The translations under genes and the position numbers were made by a program. Source: Ostreococcus mediterraneus (lineage: Eukaryota; Chlorophyta; Mamiellophyceae; Mamiellales; Bathycoccaceae). Taken from it: 64,000 nt of DNA. The notes beneath the pieces were generated by a model. That model was not told where the DNA came from and did not search any database. It worked only from the letters and a program-made list of their open reading frames with translations. This document shows, piece after piece, positions 28,094 to 36,397 of the stretch; the first letter of the stretch is position 1, and the number at the start of each line of letters is the position of its first letter. Where the stretch lies: positions 62,001 to 126,000 of the forward strand of contig WMKK01000006.1 of NCBI GenBank assembly GCA_012295225.1, given 5' to 3'.

Positions 28094-28659
28094 ATGGATT
28101 CGCCATCCTCGCGCGGTGGACCTGGGAGCACATCGGGCGCGCGCACGTCGCCATCGAGCGCGACGACGCGATCGCGTCCGTCGTCGCCGACGAATTCAAT
28201 GACTGATGATTACGTCGGCGATTTGCCACCAGCCAGCGCGTTCGGGCGCGCCAAGGCGCACGCGCGTACGGATAGTTCGTGCTCGACCGATGGGTAGGTG
28301 AAAATTTGTGAAGTTGTGCGTTTGTCACCGTCGTCGTGGTTGTCGTCGTCGTTCGCGGTGATGCGACTGCGTGTTTGTTTCATTCATGATTGGTGATGAG
28401 TTTCGCGGCGTCCGTCTTCGCGTGACTGACGACGCGCTACATATGCAGGTTGATCGGCGCCGCGGCGACGCGAGAAACTTTTGACGTCGAAGTGGGGTTT
28501 AGCGCGAGCGCGAGCGCGAGCGAGGCATCGGCGTTTCGAAGGTACATCGCGGCTGGGAGCGCGGGCGGTATGCGGTCGTACGCGCTCGCGGCGGCGGGCG
28601 TGCTCGTCGTGTTGGTGCTCATCGTACTCATCGGCATACCTTTAAACACATGGAATTAG
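28094..28659 (+). CDS. Tail-anchored membrane protein, spliced, unknown function
   Basis: Two exons: 28094-28293 and 28449-28659, with a 155-nt intron (GTAGGT donor, GACTGAC branch site, ATGCAG acceptor). The codon split across the junction is restored as Gly, giving 136 residues. The N-terminal half is Ser-, Thr- and Pro-rich (MDSPSSRGGPGSTSGARTSP). A repeat of SASASASEA precedes one hydrophobic helix (YALAAAGVLVVLVLIVLIGI) five residues from the end. This is the layout of a tail-anchored protein. Neither exon alone would be a convincing gene: the second has no ATG, which supports splicing. I do not recognise a family. Confidence 0.6.
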
Positions 28660-28840
28660 CCCAGCATACGTGTGTGCGATCGACGACCGGGGCGCATCGT
28701 CGATTTTATGTACATTAGGTGTCTAAGAATAGACGGGGACGCGACAAACGTCTCTCGTCGTGTAAAATCATATCGCTCCAATCCTCATGCGTGCATGCAT
28801 TCTCTCTGTGTGTTTGTGTGTTTTATGTTACATTCAATGT

Positions 28841-29463
28841 TCATTCAGGATTTCTAAATCCCATCAACCGCGCAGACGAGCTCTGCACCGCGAACATCAA
28901 CCCGGCGACCAAGCCGAGCCCGCCCGCGCAGACAGCCGTCGGCGTCCGCATGCACACCTTCGCGCCCGACGTCCCGCCCGCGACGTATCCTAATCCACCC
29001 GAGATGGCGGGAAATAACAAAATGTCTCTATAATCCGTGGTGTTGAAGTTTCCAACTGCGTGCGGCGACGAATACGTACGACGGCGGTTAGTTTCTTTAT
29101 CATCATCGACGGCAAACCATGGATTGGTTTCGAGCGTCATCGTTCCGGTCGCGCCTCGCCCTCCGCTGATCCGCGCGCGAACGCGCGCGCGGTGCGCGCG
29201 CGAGCACACGCGGCGCGCACCGCGCGATGCCGCGCCGCGTCCGATGCCGCGCCGCGTCGTCGCGGTCGGCGCCAGCGCGGCGCGCGCCGGGCGCTAACCC
29301 CACCAGCATCATCACGTCACTCGCCCGAAGACGACGATCACGACGACGAACGCGCGAACGACCGAGGTCAACGCGACGCACGTAACGCATACGTACCTAC
29401 GCGCGAGAGCGTCGGCGCGCGATCCGCGACCGCATAGCTCGGGACGTCGCCGATCACGCCCAT
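28841..29463 (-). CDS. Mitochondrial complex I 21 kDa-type subunit (plant 20.9 kDa)
   Basis: Exon 1 is 29463-29397 and exon 2 29055-28841, giving 93 residues. The intron (341 nt) has GTACGT donor, AACTAAC branch site and CACGCAG acceptor. After splicing the protein reads VPSYAVADRAPTLSRVVGNF and then NTTDYRDILLFPAISGGLGY, which lines up with the plant 20.9 kDa subunit (Arabidopsis At4g16450: YPVVDRNPPFTKVVGNFSTL). Two hydrophobic segments and the C-terminal SSSARLMGF block, also conserved in plants and fungi, follow. An unspliced frame would start at 29140 or 29209 and give a wrong N-terminus that belongs to the intron. It is an accessory subunit of NADH:ubiquinone oxidoreductase. Confidence 0.85.
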
Positions 29464-29713
29464 GTCAGAGCGCCACTGAGTGACGATCGACCGGCACAAC
29501 TCGGCGCGGTTTGAGCGTCGCGCTCACCGCTGGACGACGGGCGAGGTATTCGGTCGCGGTTAAACGCACGGGGTCGTTCGCGACGGCGGCGGGCGTCGCA
29601 CGCGGCGCGCGGGGCGAGCGGCGCGGTGAGCTGGGTGTGATTAAATTCAAAAGTTTTTGTCCCAGTTCGGTGTCGTTCTTCTTGTCGTCGTCGTCGTTGT
29701 CGTCGTCGTCGCG

Positions 29714-30895
29714 ATGACGCAAGGTATGGGGGTGAGCACGAGTGATCCCTCGTCACTTCCACCGCTGATCGAGTCGGCGACGGGGAAAGGGAAGGCGCGC
29801 GCGAGCGGGCGGTGGGGCGCGAGGGGCGGCGAAGCGACAGAGGCGACGACGAGCGAGGACGCGTCGACGTCGAGTGGTGACGGAGGCGAAGGTGACGATG
29901 ACGACGTGAGTGAGGGTAGGTACGAGCGTGCGTTCGCGTCGTCGATGAACGACACGACCAAGTTGCTCGTGTGCGGTGGTATCGCTGGAGCGTTTAGTAA
30001 GACGTGCACGGCGCCGTTGGCGCGGTTGACGATATTGAGGCAGTTGCAAGGCACGAACGCCGTGCCGGGATGGAACGCCGAGGCGCAAGCTCGATCAGGG
30101 ATCATACATAGTTTACGTAGAATCGTGCAGACGGAGGGCGTGGCGGCGCTGTGGAAGGGGAATGGGGTGACGATTATTCATCGACTGCCGTATTCGGCGG
30201 TGAACTTTTACGCGTACGAACAACTCATGAATGGTTTGGATACCGCGATGAAGACGCTGCATTTCGATGAAAACGGTGACCCTTCGTCAGGGACGTTTGG
30301 CTGGGGCGTCGCTCAGCGGCTCTTAGCGGGTGGATCGGCGGGATGCATCGCGTGTACGATGACGTATCCGCTGGATTTGATTCGCACGCGCTTGGCGGCG
30401 CAGACGACGACGAGACACTATACCGGTATCGCCGACGCATTCGTAAAGATATTACGTGACGAGGGCACAAAGGGGCTATATCGAGGTTTGCGCCCGACGT
30501 TGATTGGCGTCGGTCCAAATTTAGCGCTCAATTTTGCGGCGTACGAGACGTTTAGAAATTACTTCACCGAGCTCAACTCGTCTGGGCCAAACGGTGGCGA
30601 TTACGTCCATCCCATGGCGGTAAATATGGCGAGCGGCAGCGTCGCCGCCGTTGTGAGTGCCACGGCGACTTTTCCAATCGATCTCGTGCGCAGACGGATG
30701 CAAATGCGGGACGCGGTGAAGGGTGACAGCTTTGTCGGCGTCTTTAAACGTGTTTTAGCCAAGGAGGGCGTCACCGGGTTGTATCGTGGCGTCTTAACCG
30801 AGTACGCCAAAGTCATCCCGGGCGTTGCGTTGACGTATACAACCTATGCGTTTCTAAAGCGTGAGGTGATGGGTCAAGAAGGGCGATTGTCGTAA
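29714..30895 (+). CDS. Mitochondrial carrier family protein
   Basis: A 393-residue carrier with three repeats of about 100 residues. Repeat 1 starts LLVCGGIAGAFSKTCTAPLA; repeat 2 has YPLDLIRTRLAAQ and repeat 3 FPIDLVRRRMQMRD, each a PxDxxRxR signature, with GLYRGLRPTLIGVGPNLALN and GLYRGVLTEYAKVIPGVALT as the second-helix ends. An 80-residue acidic/Ser extension precedes repeat 1. The SKTCTAPLARLTILRQLQG block resembles the plant carriers of the CoA/adenine-nucleotide group (for example At3g53940 and relatives), so CoA, adenine nucleotide or PAPS are the likely substrates. The Met at 29714 is chosen over an upstream non-ATG start. Confidence 0.88.
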   Translation: MTQGMGVSTSDPSSLPPLIESATGKGKARASGRWGARGGEATEATTSEDASTSSGDGGEGDDDDVSEGRYERAFASSMNDTTKLLVCGGIAGAFSKTCTAPLARLTILRQLQGTNAVPGWNAEAQARSGIIHSLRRIVQTEGVAALWKGNGVTIIHRLPYSAVNFYAYEQLMNGLDTAMKTLHFDENGDPSSGTFGWGVAQRLLAGGSAGCIACTMTYPLDLIRTRLAAQTTTRHYTGIADAFVKILRDEGTKGLYRGLRPTLIGVGPNLALNFAAYETFRNYFTELNSSGPNGGDYVHPMAVNMASGSVAAVVSATATFPIDLVRRRMQMRDAVKGDSFVGVFKRVLAKEGVTGLYRGVLTEYAKVIPGVALTYTTYAFLKREVMGQEGRLS

Positions 30896-31056
30896 CGATT
30901 GCCGCCGCAAGCGTCACCATCGCGAGCGCGGGCGTCGCTCGATCTCTACTCTATTACTGTACTTGCACTTGCTGTTGCGTATCTAGTTGTCTCGTTGTGA
31001 AAAATGTTCATTAGGATATCTATTTCAAATCAATTCGTCGTCGTCATGGTCGTGAT

Positions 31057-32047
31057 CTACGCCACTTCTCGCGACGCGTCTTCGCCCGCCGCGTAATGAA
31101 TCGCCGCGTATTGCGCCACTCGAGGCGACGCCTGTCGAATGATATCCACCGCTAAATGCGACGGAATGCTCCCCAATCCAACGTCTGGACGTTCACACGC
31201 CAGGCGATGATGTGCGAGTAAAAATGCTTTCGCTGCGGCGCGAAACGCCGGCGCAAACGCCCCGTGCGTCTCAATCGTCCACGACTGCGCCACGCGAGGC
31301 GCGTAAATCTCAATCGCCTCCTTGGCGACGTACACTTCATTCCAATCATCATACGCATCATCACCTCGCCGCGTCACGACGTATAGTGGCACACCACTCG
31401 ACGTCACGCACCGCACCGAGCGTTTCGTCTTCGACGCCCCCGCGCCGACGCCGACGAATGTTTGAAACGTCCACGGATGCGACGCGAAACTCGGCTGCTC
31501 GTACGTCTTCCCCGGATCGATCACCCGATACGGACGCTGGCGACCATCGTAGCCGATCCAAAACAACTGCACGCGTTCATTCGTACTACACATTCGCATT
31601 CGCATTCGCGCGCACGCGCACGCACGGGTCGTCGTCAGTCATGTCATGTAATCCGTAATCGAGTCCCGTCGCGTCGTCGTCGATTCGAGACGCGCGCGCG
31701 TCGTCCGCGTACCAATTCTTAAACGTCACGCGCACGGGCACGCGAGAATCCCTCGACGCCACACCGCGCGGCGCACCGTTCGCGAGCGGGTCCGCGATCG
31801 CCCCGCCGCCGCCGCCGCCGCCGCCGTCGCCGTCGTCGTCCCACGTCGCCGTCCGTCGCGACGTCGTCTCCACATCCGACACGGCGAAACACCCGCCGCG
31901 CCGTCGCCGCCGCCGCGCGTGCGCTCGCCCGCCTTCGCCCTCGCGCGCGCGAGCGACGAAAAAATAGTACAAGCGCACGAACGCGCGCATGAGTTCTCGC
32001 GCACCGGCGATGGCGATCAACGCGCGAGGGAGCAGCGTGCGTGGCAT
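31057..32047 (-). CDS. VHL beta-domain protein, spliced
   Basis: Exon 1 is 32047-31713 and exon 2 31585-31057; a 127-nt intron has a GTACGC donor, GACTGAC branch site and GTGTAG acceptor. The spliced product is 287 residues. The junction itself completes the VHL beta motif: VRVTFKNCTNERVQLFWIGY, then YRVIDPGKTYEQPSFASHPW. Human pVHL has the same strand order ending in a GHLW block. The N-terminus is hydrophobic and basic (LLPRALIAIAGARELMRAFV), followed by a poly-Gly run near 31800-31823. The C-terminal 120 residues have no VHL alpha (elongin-binding) helix that I can see. A substrate- or hydroxyproline-binding role is inferred only from the fold. Confidence 0.72.
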
Positions 32048-32342
32048 TGTGACGCGACGTGAACAGTCGCGAGTGCGCATCATTCGTCGCATCAATCGCG
32101 CGAATCGTGACGCGCGACGTCGATCGCGTCGCGCGAACGCGACGGAATGGTGGACGGAATTTTCGCGCACGCGCTCGGCGCGGTCGGCGTCGTCGCGAAC
32201 GGCGTCGCGCGTCACGAATCGCGCGATTCATGGGTGAATCAGCAAACCCATCGCGTCGCTGTAACACTAAATCCACGACGATCGATCCACTCAACTCATT
32301 CGCGTCGTCACTGTGCGCCGAATCGACGCGTGTGCACCGCGC

Positions 32343-33464
32343 ATGGGCGAGCGCACGTCGCCGACGTCGCCGGCGAGACCGACGATGCGCGACAGCGCGC
32401 CCTTGCTCGGCGGCAGCGGCGGCGGCGCGCGTTCGGGCGACGCCGCGGGTGCGCAACACCATGGGTCGTCCGCGGCTGACGATCACGCGACGGCGTCCAA
32501 GCATAAGACCGGGGTGTGGGGCGCGCGCGATCGCGGATGTTTAGGATCGTATAACGACGTCGTCAGCCGGTTTCCGTCGTTTCAAATCTTGCTCTGCACA
32601 CTCGTCTCCGTGGCGATTCTCGCCGTGCTGTGGGACTTGGCGAATGGCGAGCAGAAGAAGGAAGCCGTGCTTACGTCGTTTCTTGGCAGCGCCGCGGTGG
32701 AGACGATGCTGTCGTTGGATAATTTGGTGGTTTTTCATCAGATATTTATATCGTTCAAGGTGCCGGCGAGCCGACGGCCGGGGATTTTGTTGGCGGGGAT
32801 ACCGGTGATGATCGCGGTGCGGGTGACGTTGTTTATGAGCTTTCACGGCATTTACACGTACATGCGGATCGTATTCGGTGCGATTGGGTTATTTATCATG
32901 TATCAGGCGGTGTGTGTGTTGTATTTTGGTGACGACGGCGACGATGATCCTGATTTAGCATCGCATTGGTTCATTCAAGGCTTCAAGGCGTGCCTCGGGA
33001 AGCGGTTGAGCACGCGGTACGAAGGAAGCGCGTTTTGGGGCAAGGATGCGATGACGTCTGCGGTGTATTTTACGCCCATGCTGCTCGTGATGATGGCGAT
33101 TGAAGTCGCGGATGTGATGTTTTGTATCGACGGCGTGTCGACGATTTACGTCGTCGGGCACGACAATTTGCACGCGGTTATTTTAGGCGACCACTGCGCG
33201 GCGTTTTTGGTGCGCGCGTTGTACCCAATGTTGCAAGGCACGGTGGATTTATTTCCGGATTTAAACTATTCCGTGGCGGCGACTTTGGCGGCGGTAGGGG
33301 TAGATATGATTGCCAGCGCGTTTGGCAAGGAGTTTCCGGTGTATACGCTGGTGACGTTCATGGTGGGGGCGTTTACGCTGGGCATCGTCTCTTCGTTGAC
33401 GCGCGGGATATGCATTCGACGGGACGATCCCAAGCCGAACGACGTCGACGATAACAACGTCTGA
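32343..33464 (+). CDS. TerC-family membrane protein
   Basis: A 373-residue integral membrane protein with about eight to nine hydrophobic segments after an 80-residue Gly/Ser-rich N-terminus. The two TerC hallmark sites are LSLDNLVVFHQIFISFKVP and CIDGVSTIYVVGHD, each with the conserved Asp of the cation-handling core. A FGDDGDDDPDL acidic loop lies mid-protein. Bacterial TerC relates to tellurite resistance and Mn2+ export; the plant homologue AtTerC acts in thylakoid biogenesis. The N-terminus here does not clearly settle plastid versus secretory location. The ATG at 32343 is preferred; 32385 is an alternative start. Confidence 0.85.
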   Translation: MGERTSPTSPARPTMRDSAPLLGGSGGGARSGDAAGAQHHGSSAADDHATASKHKTGVWGARDRGCLGSYNDVVSRFPSFQILLCTLVSVAILAVLWDLANGEQKKEAVLTSFLGSAAVETMLSLDNLVVFHQIFISFKVPASRRPGILLAGIPVMIAVRVTLFMSFHGIYTYMRIVFGAIGLFIMYQAVCVLYFGDDGDDDPDLASHWFIQGFKACLGKRLSTRYEGSAFWGKDAMTSAVYFTPMLLVMMAIEVADVMFCIDGVSTIYVVGHDNLHAVILGDHCAAFLVRALYPMLQGTVDLFPDLNYSVAATLAAVGVDMIASAFGKEFPVYTLVTFMVGAFTLGIVSSLTRGICIRRDDPKPNDVDDNNV

Positions 33465-33621
33465 CCGATAGCCCGTGCGGGCCCACACGAAGAACACGAC
33501 TATAACCTATAATATGTTGACACGTCACGTCTATAGCCAGAGCCCGCGCGCGACGACAAAGAGCGCGCGACGACGACGACAAGAAATGTACAATACGAAT
33601 TTACAACCTCAAACTAAACAC

Positions 33622-34113
33622 CTAAAATCCCGCGCTCGCCGCGCTCGCCAGACGCCGCTGCGCTTGAACGACATCCATGACACCACGCAACGCATCCACG
33701 AACGCATCGTGCGCGTCTCGCATCGCTGGCGACGGCATACCGCCGCCCCACGGAATGGCTCTCGCGCGACGCGCGGCGTCATCCTCTCGCGTCATCAATT
33801 CCACCCCACCATCCCCCGCACCGCGCACACGCACGCGCACCGACGCCGTAAGCATCGCAGGAACACCATTATCAAACCCACTCGAGCGCACAGCGGCGCG
33901 ATCGCCCACCCGAGCGCGCGCCATGGATAAAAATCCACGCCGCATCGCGCGCTCCACGCGCAACTTTTCCCGCATCACGTCCTCCACCGCGTCCAGCGTC
34001 TCGCGCAACGCCCGCTCGCGATGGGCGTGCGACGACGACGTCGACGACAGCGTCGAGGCGCGCGGCGCGACGTCTGGATCGTCCACGCGAGGCGCGCGCG
34101 CGCAGCACCGCAT
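33622..34113 (-). CDS. Vma22/CCDC115-like V-ATPase assembly factor
   Basis: A 163-residue protein. Its pattern follows human CCDC115 (yeast Vma22): a coiled-coil start, then MRRGFLSMARARVGDRAAV in place of the human GWLSLAKARY block, then a long linker, and a closing IPWGGGMPSPAMRDAHDAFV helix in place of the human VPHSLRQAQASFRDGL. The family works in the endoplasmic reticulum to help build the Vo sector of the proton pump. Sequence similarity is low and the call rests on this block order and the length, so I give it moderate confidence. It converges on TerC (157 bp between stops). Confidence 0.55.
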   Translation of the reverse strand: MRCCARAPRVDDPDVAPRASTLSSTSSSHAHRERALRETLDAVEDVMREKLRVERAMRRGFLSMARARVGDRAAVRSSGFDNGVPAMLTASVRVRVRGAGDGGVELMTREDDAARRARAIPWGGGMPSPAMRDAHDAFVDALRGVMDVVQAQRRLASAASAGF

Positions 34114-34198
34114 GATTAATCAATGATTGTTGCGCGCGCTGATGTGTGACGCCGCCGCACACCGCGCCGCACGCCGTCGCGCGTCCTCGCCGCGCGTC

Positions 34199-34945
34199 AT
34201 GGGATGCGCCGCGAGTCGCGATGATTCATTTCACGCCACCGACGACGCCGACGGCGACGGCGACGCGCGCGCGCGCCGACGCGGTGGCAGAGCTGACGAC
34301 AGCAGCGTTCGCGGCGCGGCATCCGCGAGCGTGCGCTCGGACGCATCCGCGGCGCCCGCGCCCGTGATCTCGGGCGTGCCGGTGCCTCGGCACCAGCGCG
34401 GCGACGTCGCGTCGTCTTCATCGCGCGACGCATCGCGCGACGAGGCGTTGGCGCGTCGAGTTGAAGATGTGCGCGTCGAGGCGAGGCGAGCGGTCGAGCG
34501 CTCCGTCGCGGAACGCGCCGCGCACGCGCGTCTCCTCGCCGACGAGCGCGCGGTGGTTGAGAAATTACGTAGAGAGTTGATGGATGAACGCGCACGCGCG
34601 GGTGGGGAGACGCTGAGCGAGCGTGGGGGAGATTGTATTGGGGCGAGCCGGAGAGGGGCGACGCACACCACGCGAGGCGCGGTGCTCGACCGACGATTCG
34701 TGCTCGGGTTGAGAGATACGACGCCGAATGCGATAGATGATAGACGACGTGGGGCGTTAGAAGGTCGAAGTTTGACGCGGCAGAAGAGTGGAGTATCGAC
34801 GACGACGACGGCGTCGGATGCGGTGGCGTCGCGGGCGAGCGGCGCGGACACCGTGGGCGATTTCGTGAGCTCGACGTCGCACACGGGGGAGGATGGAGGC
34901 GGCGCCGGTGCGGGTGAAAGCGAGAGCGTACACGGTGGTACATAG
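34199..34945 (+). CDS. Probable N-myristoylated MGCxxS protein, unknown function
   Basis: A 248-residue protein starting MGCAASRDD, a textbook signal for N-myristoylation at Gly2 and palmitoylation at Cys3, which would attach it to a membrane. Residues about 80-140 are a charged helix (ARRVEDVRVEARRAVERSVA) likely to form a coiled coil. The rest is low-complexity, with Ser, Thr, Gly and Ala. I do not recognise a family. The frame is open upstream without an ATG except at 34142 (MCDAAAHRA), but the acylation signal argues for 34199. It converges on the nSMase-like gene, 92 bp away. Confidence 0.6.
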   Translation: MGCAASRDDSFHATDDADGDGDARARRRGGRADDSSVRGAASASVRSDASAAPAPVISGVPVPRHQRGDVASSSSRDASRDEALARRVEDVRVEARRAVERSVAERAAHARLLADERAVVEKLRRELMDERARAGGETLSERGGDCIGASRRGATHTTRGAVLDRRFVLGLRDTTPNAIDDRRRGALEGRSLTRQKSGVSTTTTASDAVASRASGADTVGDFVSSTSHTGEDGGGAGAGESESVHGGT

Positions 34946-35037
34946 CGAGCAGTAGCTTAGCTTAAGTGTATAGTCGCCAATTTGTGTAATACGTACATGT
35001 AGTCGCGTAGTAGTGTAATACGTCGCGTCGCGCGACG

Positions 35038-36135
35038 TCACGAATGATGGACGGATGAAAGCGCGACGATGGGCGCGTGGTCGCTCAACACGCCGCCATC
35101 GATGCCACGTAAAAGTTGCTGATGCACGAACCCTTCATCGACGTGTGCGTGCGTTGGGGGCACGCCGTGTCGAATTAACGGCGTCAAATCGATGACGTAG
35201 TCGAGCCGTTTCGTGGGTATGGATTCTTCGTAGCGCGACGGCTCACCGCAACACGCAAAGAAATTATGCCGCCAGCGTCCAGTTGGATACGTGAATCGTC
35301 GATCGCTCTCGCTCGGCGATACGGGTGGAATTGGCAGCTGCGGCGGCTGCATCAAATCTATTGCGCCGCCGAATGGACCGGATGGCGACATCATGCGTCG
35401 GTATTCATCCGAACCGCATTCGACGTTCAAGTCGCCGCATAACAGGATTCGGTCCAAAACGTAACCATTCCCTTGACATTCGTGCACAGCGCGCTCCATC
35501 ACCGCTCGTATGCGACGTATCTGATCCACTCGCACGCTCTGACCGCAGGACCAATAATCCGATTGCGTGTGCGCGTTGAGTACGATGGCGACGCGCGTCG
35601 GCGTCTCGAGCGCGTCATTCAATCTTAAGAAAGTCGTCGTCACACCCTTGGAGAACGCCATCGCCTCGAACCCACGCGCGGGAAACTGATTGAACATGTT
35701 ACACACGTGCTTTTGTCGCGACGCAATCAATAGTCCGCACTTTTTCTTTGGTGCGAATACCACGAATCCCGACACGTCGCTCAACGCGGCCGTCAGCACG
35801 CGTCGCGCCGGTTCGTGCCAAACCTCTTGTAACACAACCACGTCTATCGTCGAAGCGATGGCGCATATATTTGCCGCAATCTTACGAGCGCGTGTGACTA
35901 AATCTTGCGGTCGTCCACCCTGCCCGGCGAAGATGCCGCGTAACATTTGGACATTCCATGACAGTACTCGAAGGCATCCGCGTCGCTCCGCCGAGGATGG
36001 CTGACTGTTGAGTAAGGTTGTGGTGTAGTCTGCGGTGCGTTTGGCGAGATGGGCAAAGTGACCGCTGTCGTACACGGTGTCGTCATCACCATCGTCGCCG
36101 TCGGTCACGGAGCTGTGCGAGTCATGGACGAGCAT
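35038..36135 (-). CDS. Endonuclease/exonuclease/phosphatase fold, neutral sphingomyelinase-like
   Basis: A 365-residue enzyme with all EEP catalytic blocks in order: VLSWNVQML, IDVVVLQEVWHE (catalytic Glu), NAHTQSD, LLCGDLNVEC (Asp and Asn), RLDYVID and LSDHAPIVA (the closing Asp-His pair). This superfamily cuts phosphodiester bonds in DNA, RNA, inositol phosphates or sphingomyelin. The GDLN plus the LDYVI/SDH spacing and the LQEVWH form favour a neutral sphingomyelinase-type phospholipase C. No membrane segment is clear, so subcellular site is open. Confidence 0.78.
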   Translation of the reverse strand: MLVHDSHSSVTDGDDGDDDTVYDSGHFAHLAKRTADYTTTLLNSQPSSAERRGCLRVLSWNVQMLRGIFAGQGGRPQDLVTRARKIAANICAIASTIDVVVLQEVWHEPARRVLTAALSDVSGFVVFAPKKKCGLLIASRQKHVCNMFNQFPARGFEAMAFSKGVTTTFLRLNDALETPTRVAIVLNAHTQSDYWSCGQSVRVDQIRRIRAVMERAVHECQGNGYVLDRILLCGDLNVECGSDEYRRMMSPSGPFGGAIDLMQPPQLPIPPVSPSESDRRFTYPTGRWRHNFFACCGEPSRYEESIPTKRLDYVIDLTPLIRHGVPPTHAHVDEGFVHQQLLRGIDGGVLSDHAPIVALSSVHHS

Positions 36136-36397
36136 GGAGAGGCGCGATGTGACGTCGCGTCTCGAGACGAGTCGCGTGCTTTGTTAAAAGTAAATCATAA
36201 ATCATGTCTTTACAAGCTAACCGACGCTTCAAATAGCGTCGCGCGCTCCCCGCCAATTCTAATTTTGGGTTCGCACGCGCGATGACGACGACGTTTTCGT
36301 CGAATAAATGACGATAGTAAATGTCGACGTCGCGTTAAAACGCGCGCGCGATGGACGTCGCCCAATAGTACGTCAAACGTACTTTTGAGCGAGCGAC

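Noticed and set aside
29103-29390. A minus-strand 95-codon Arg/Ala-rich frame
   Set aside because: It sits inside the intron of the complex I subunit gene and has no support.
31719-32504. A 261-codon Arg-rich minus-strand frame crossing the VHL and TerC region
   Set aside because: It overlaps the VHL exon 1 in another frame and the TerC start region, and its composition is typical of shifted reading of GC-rich DNA.
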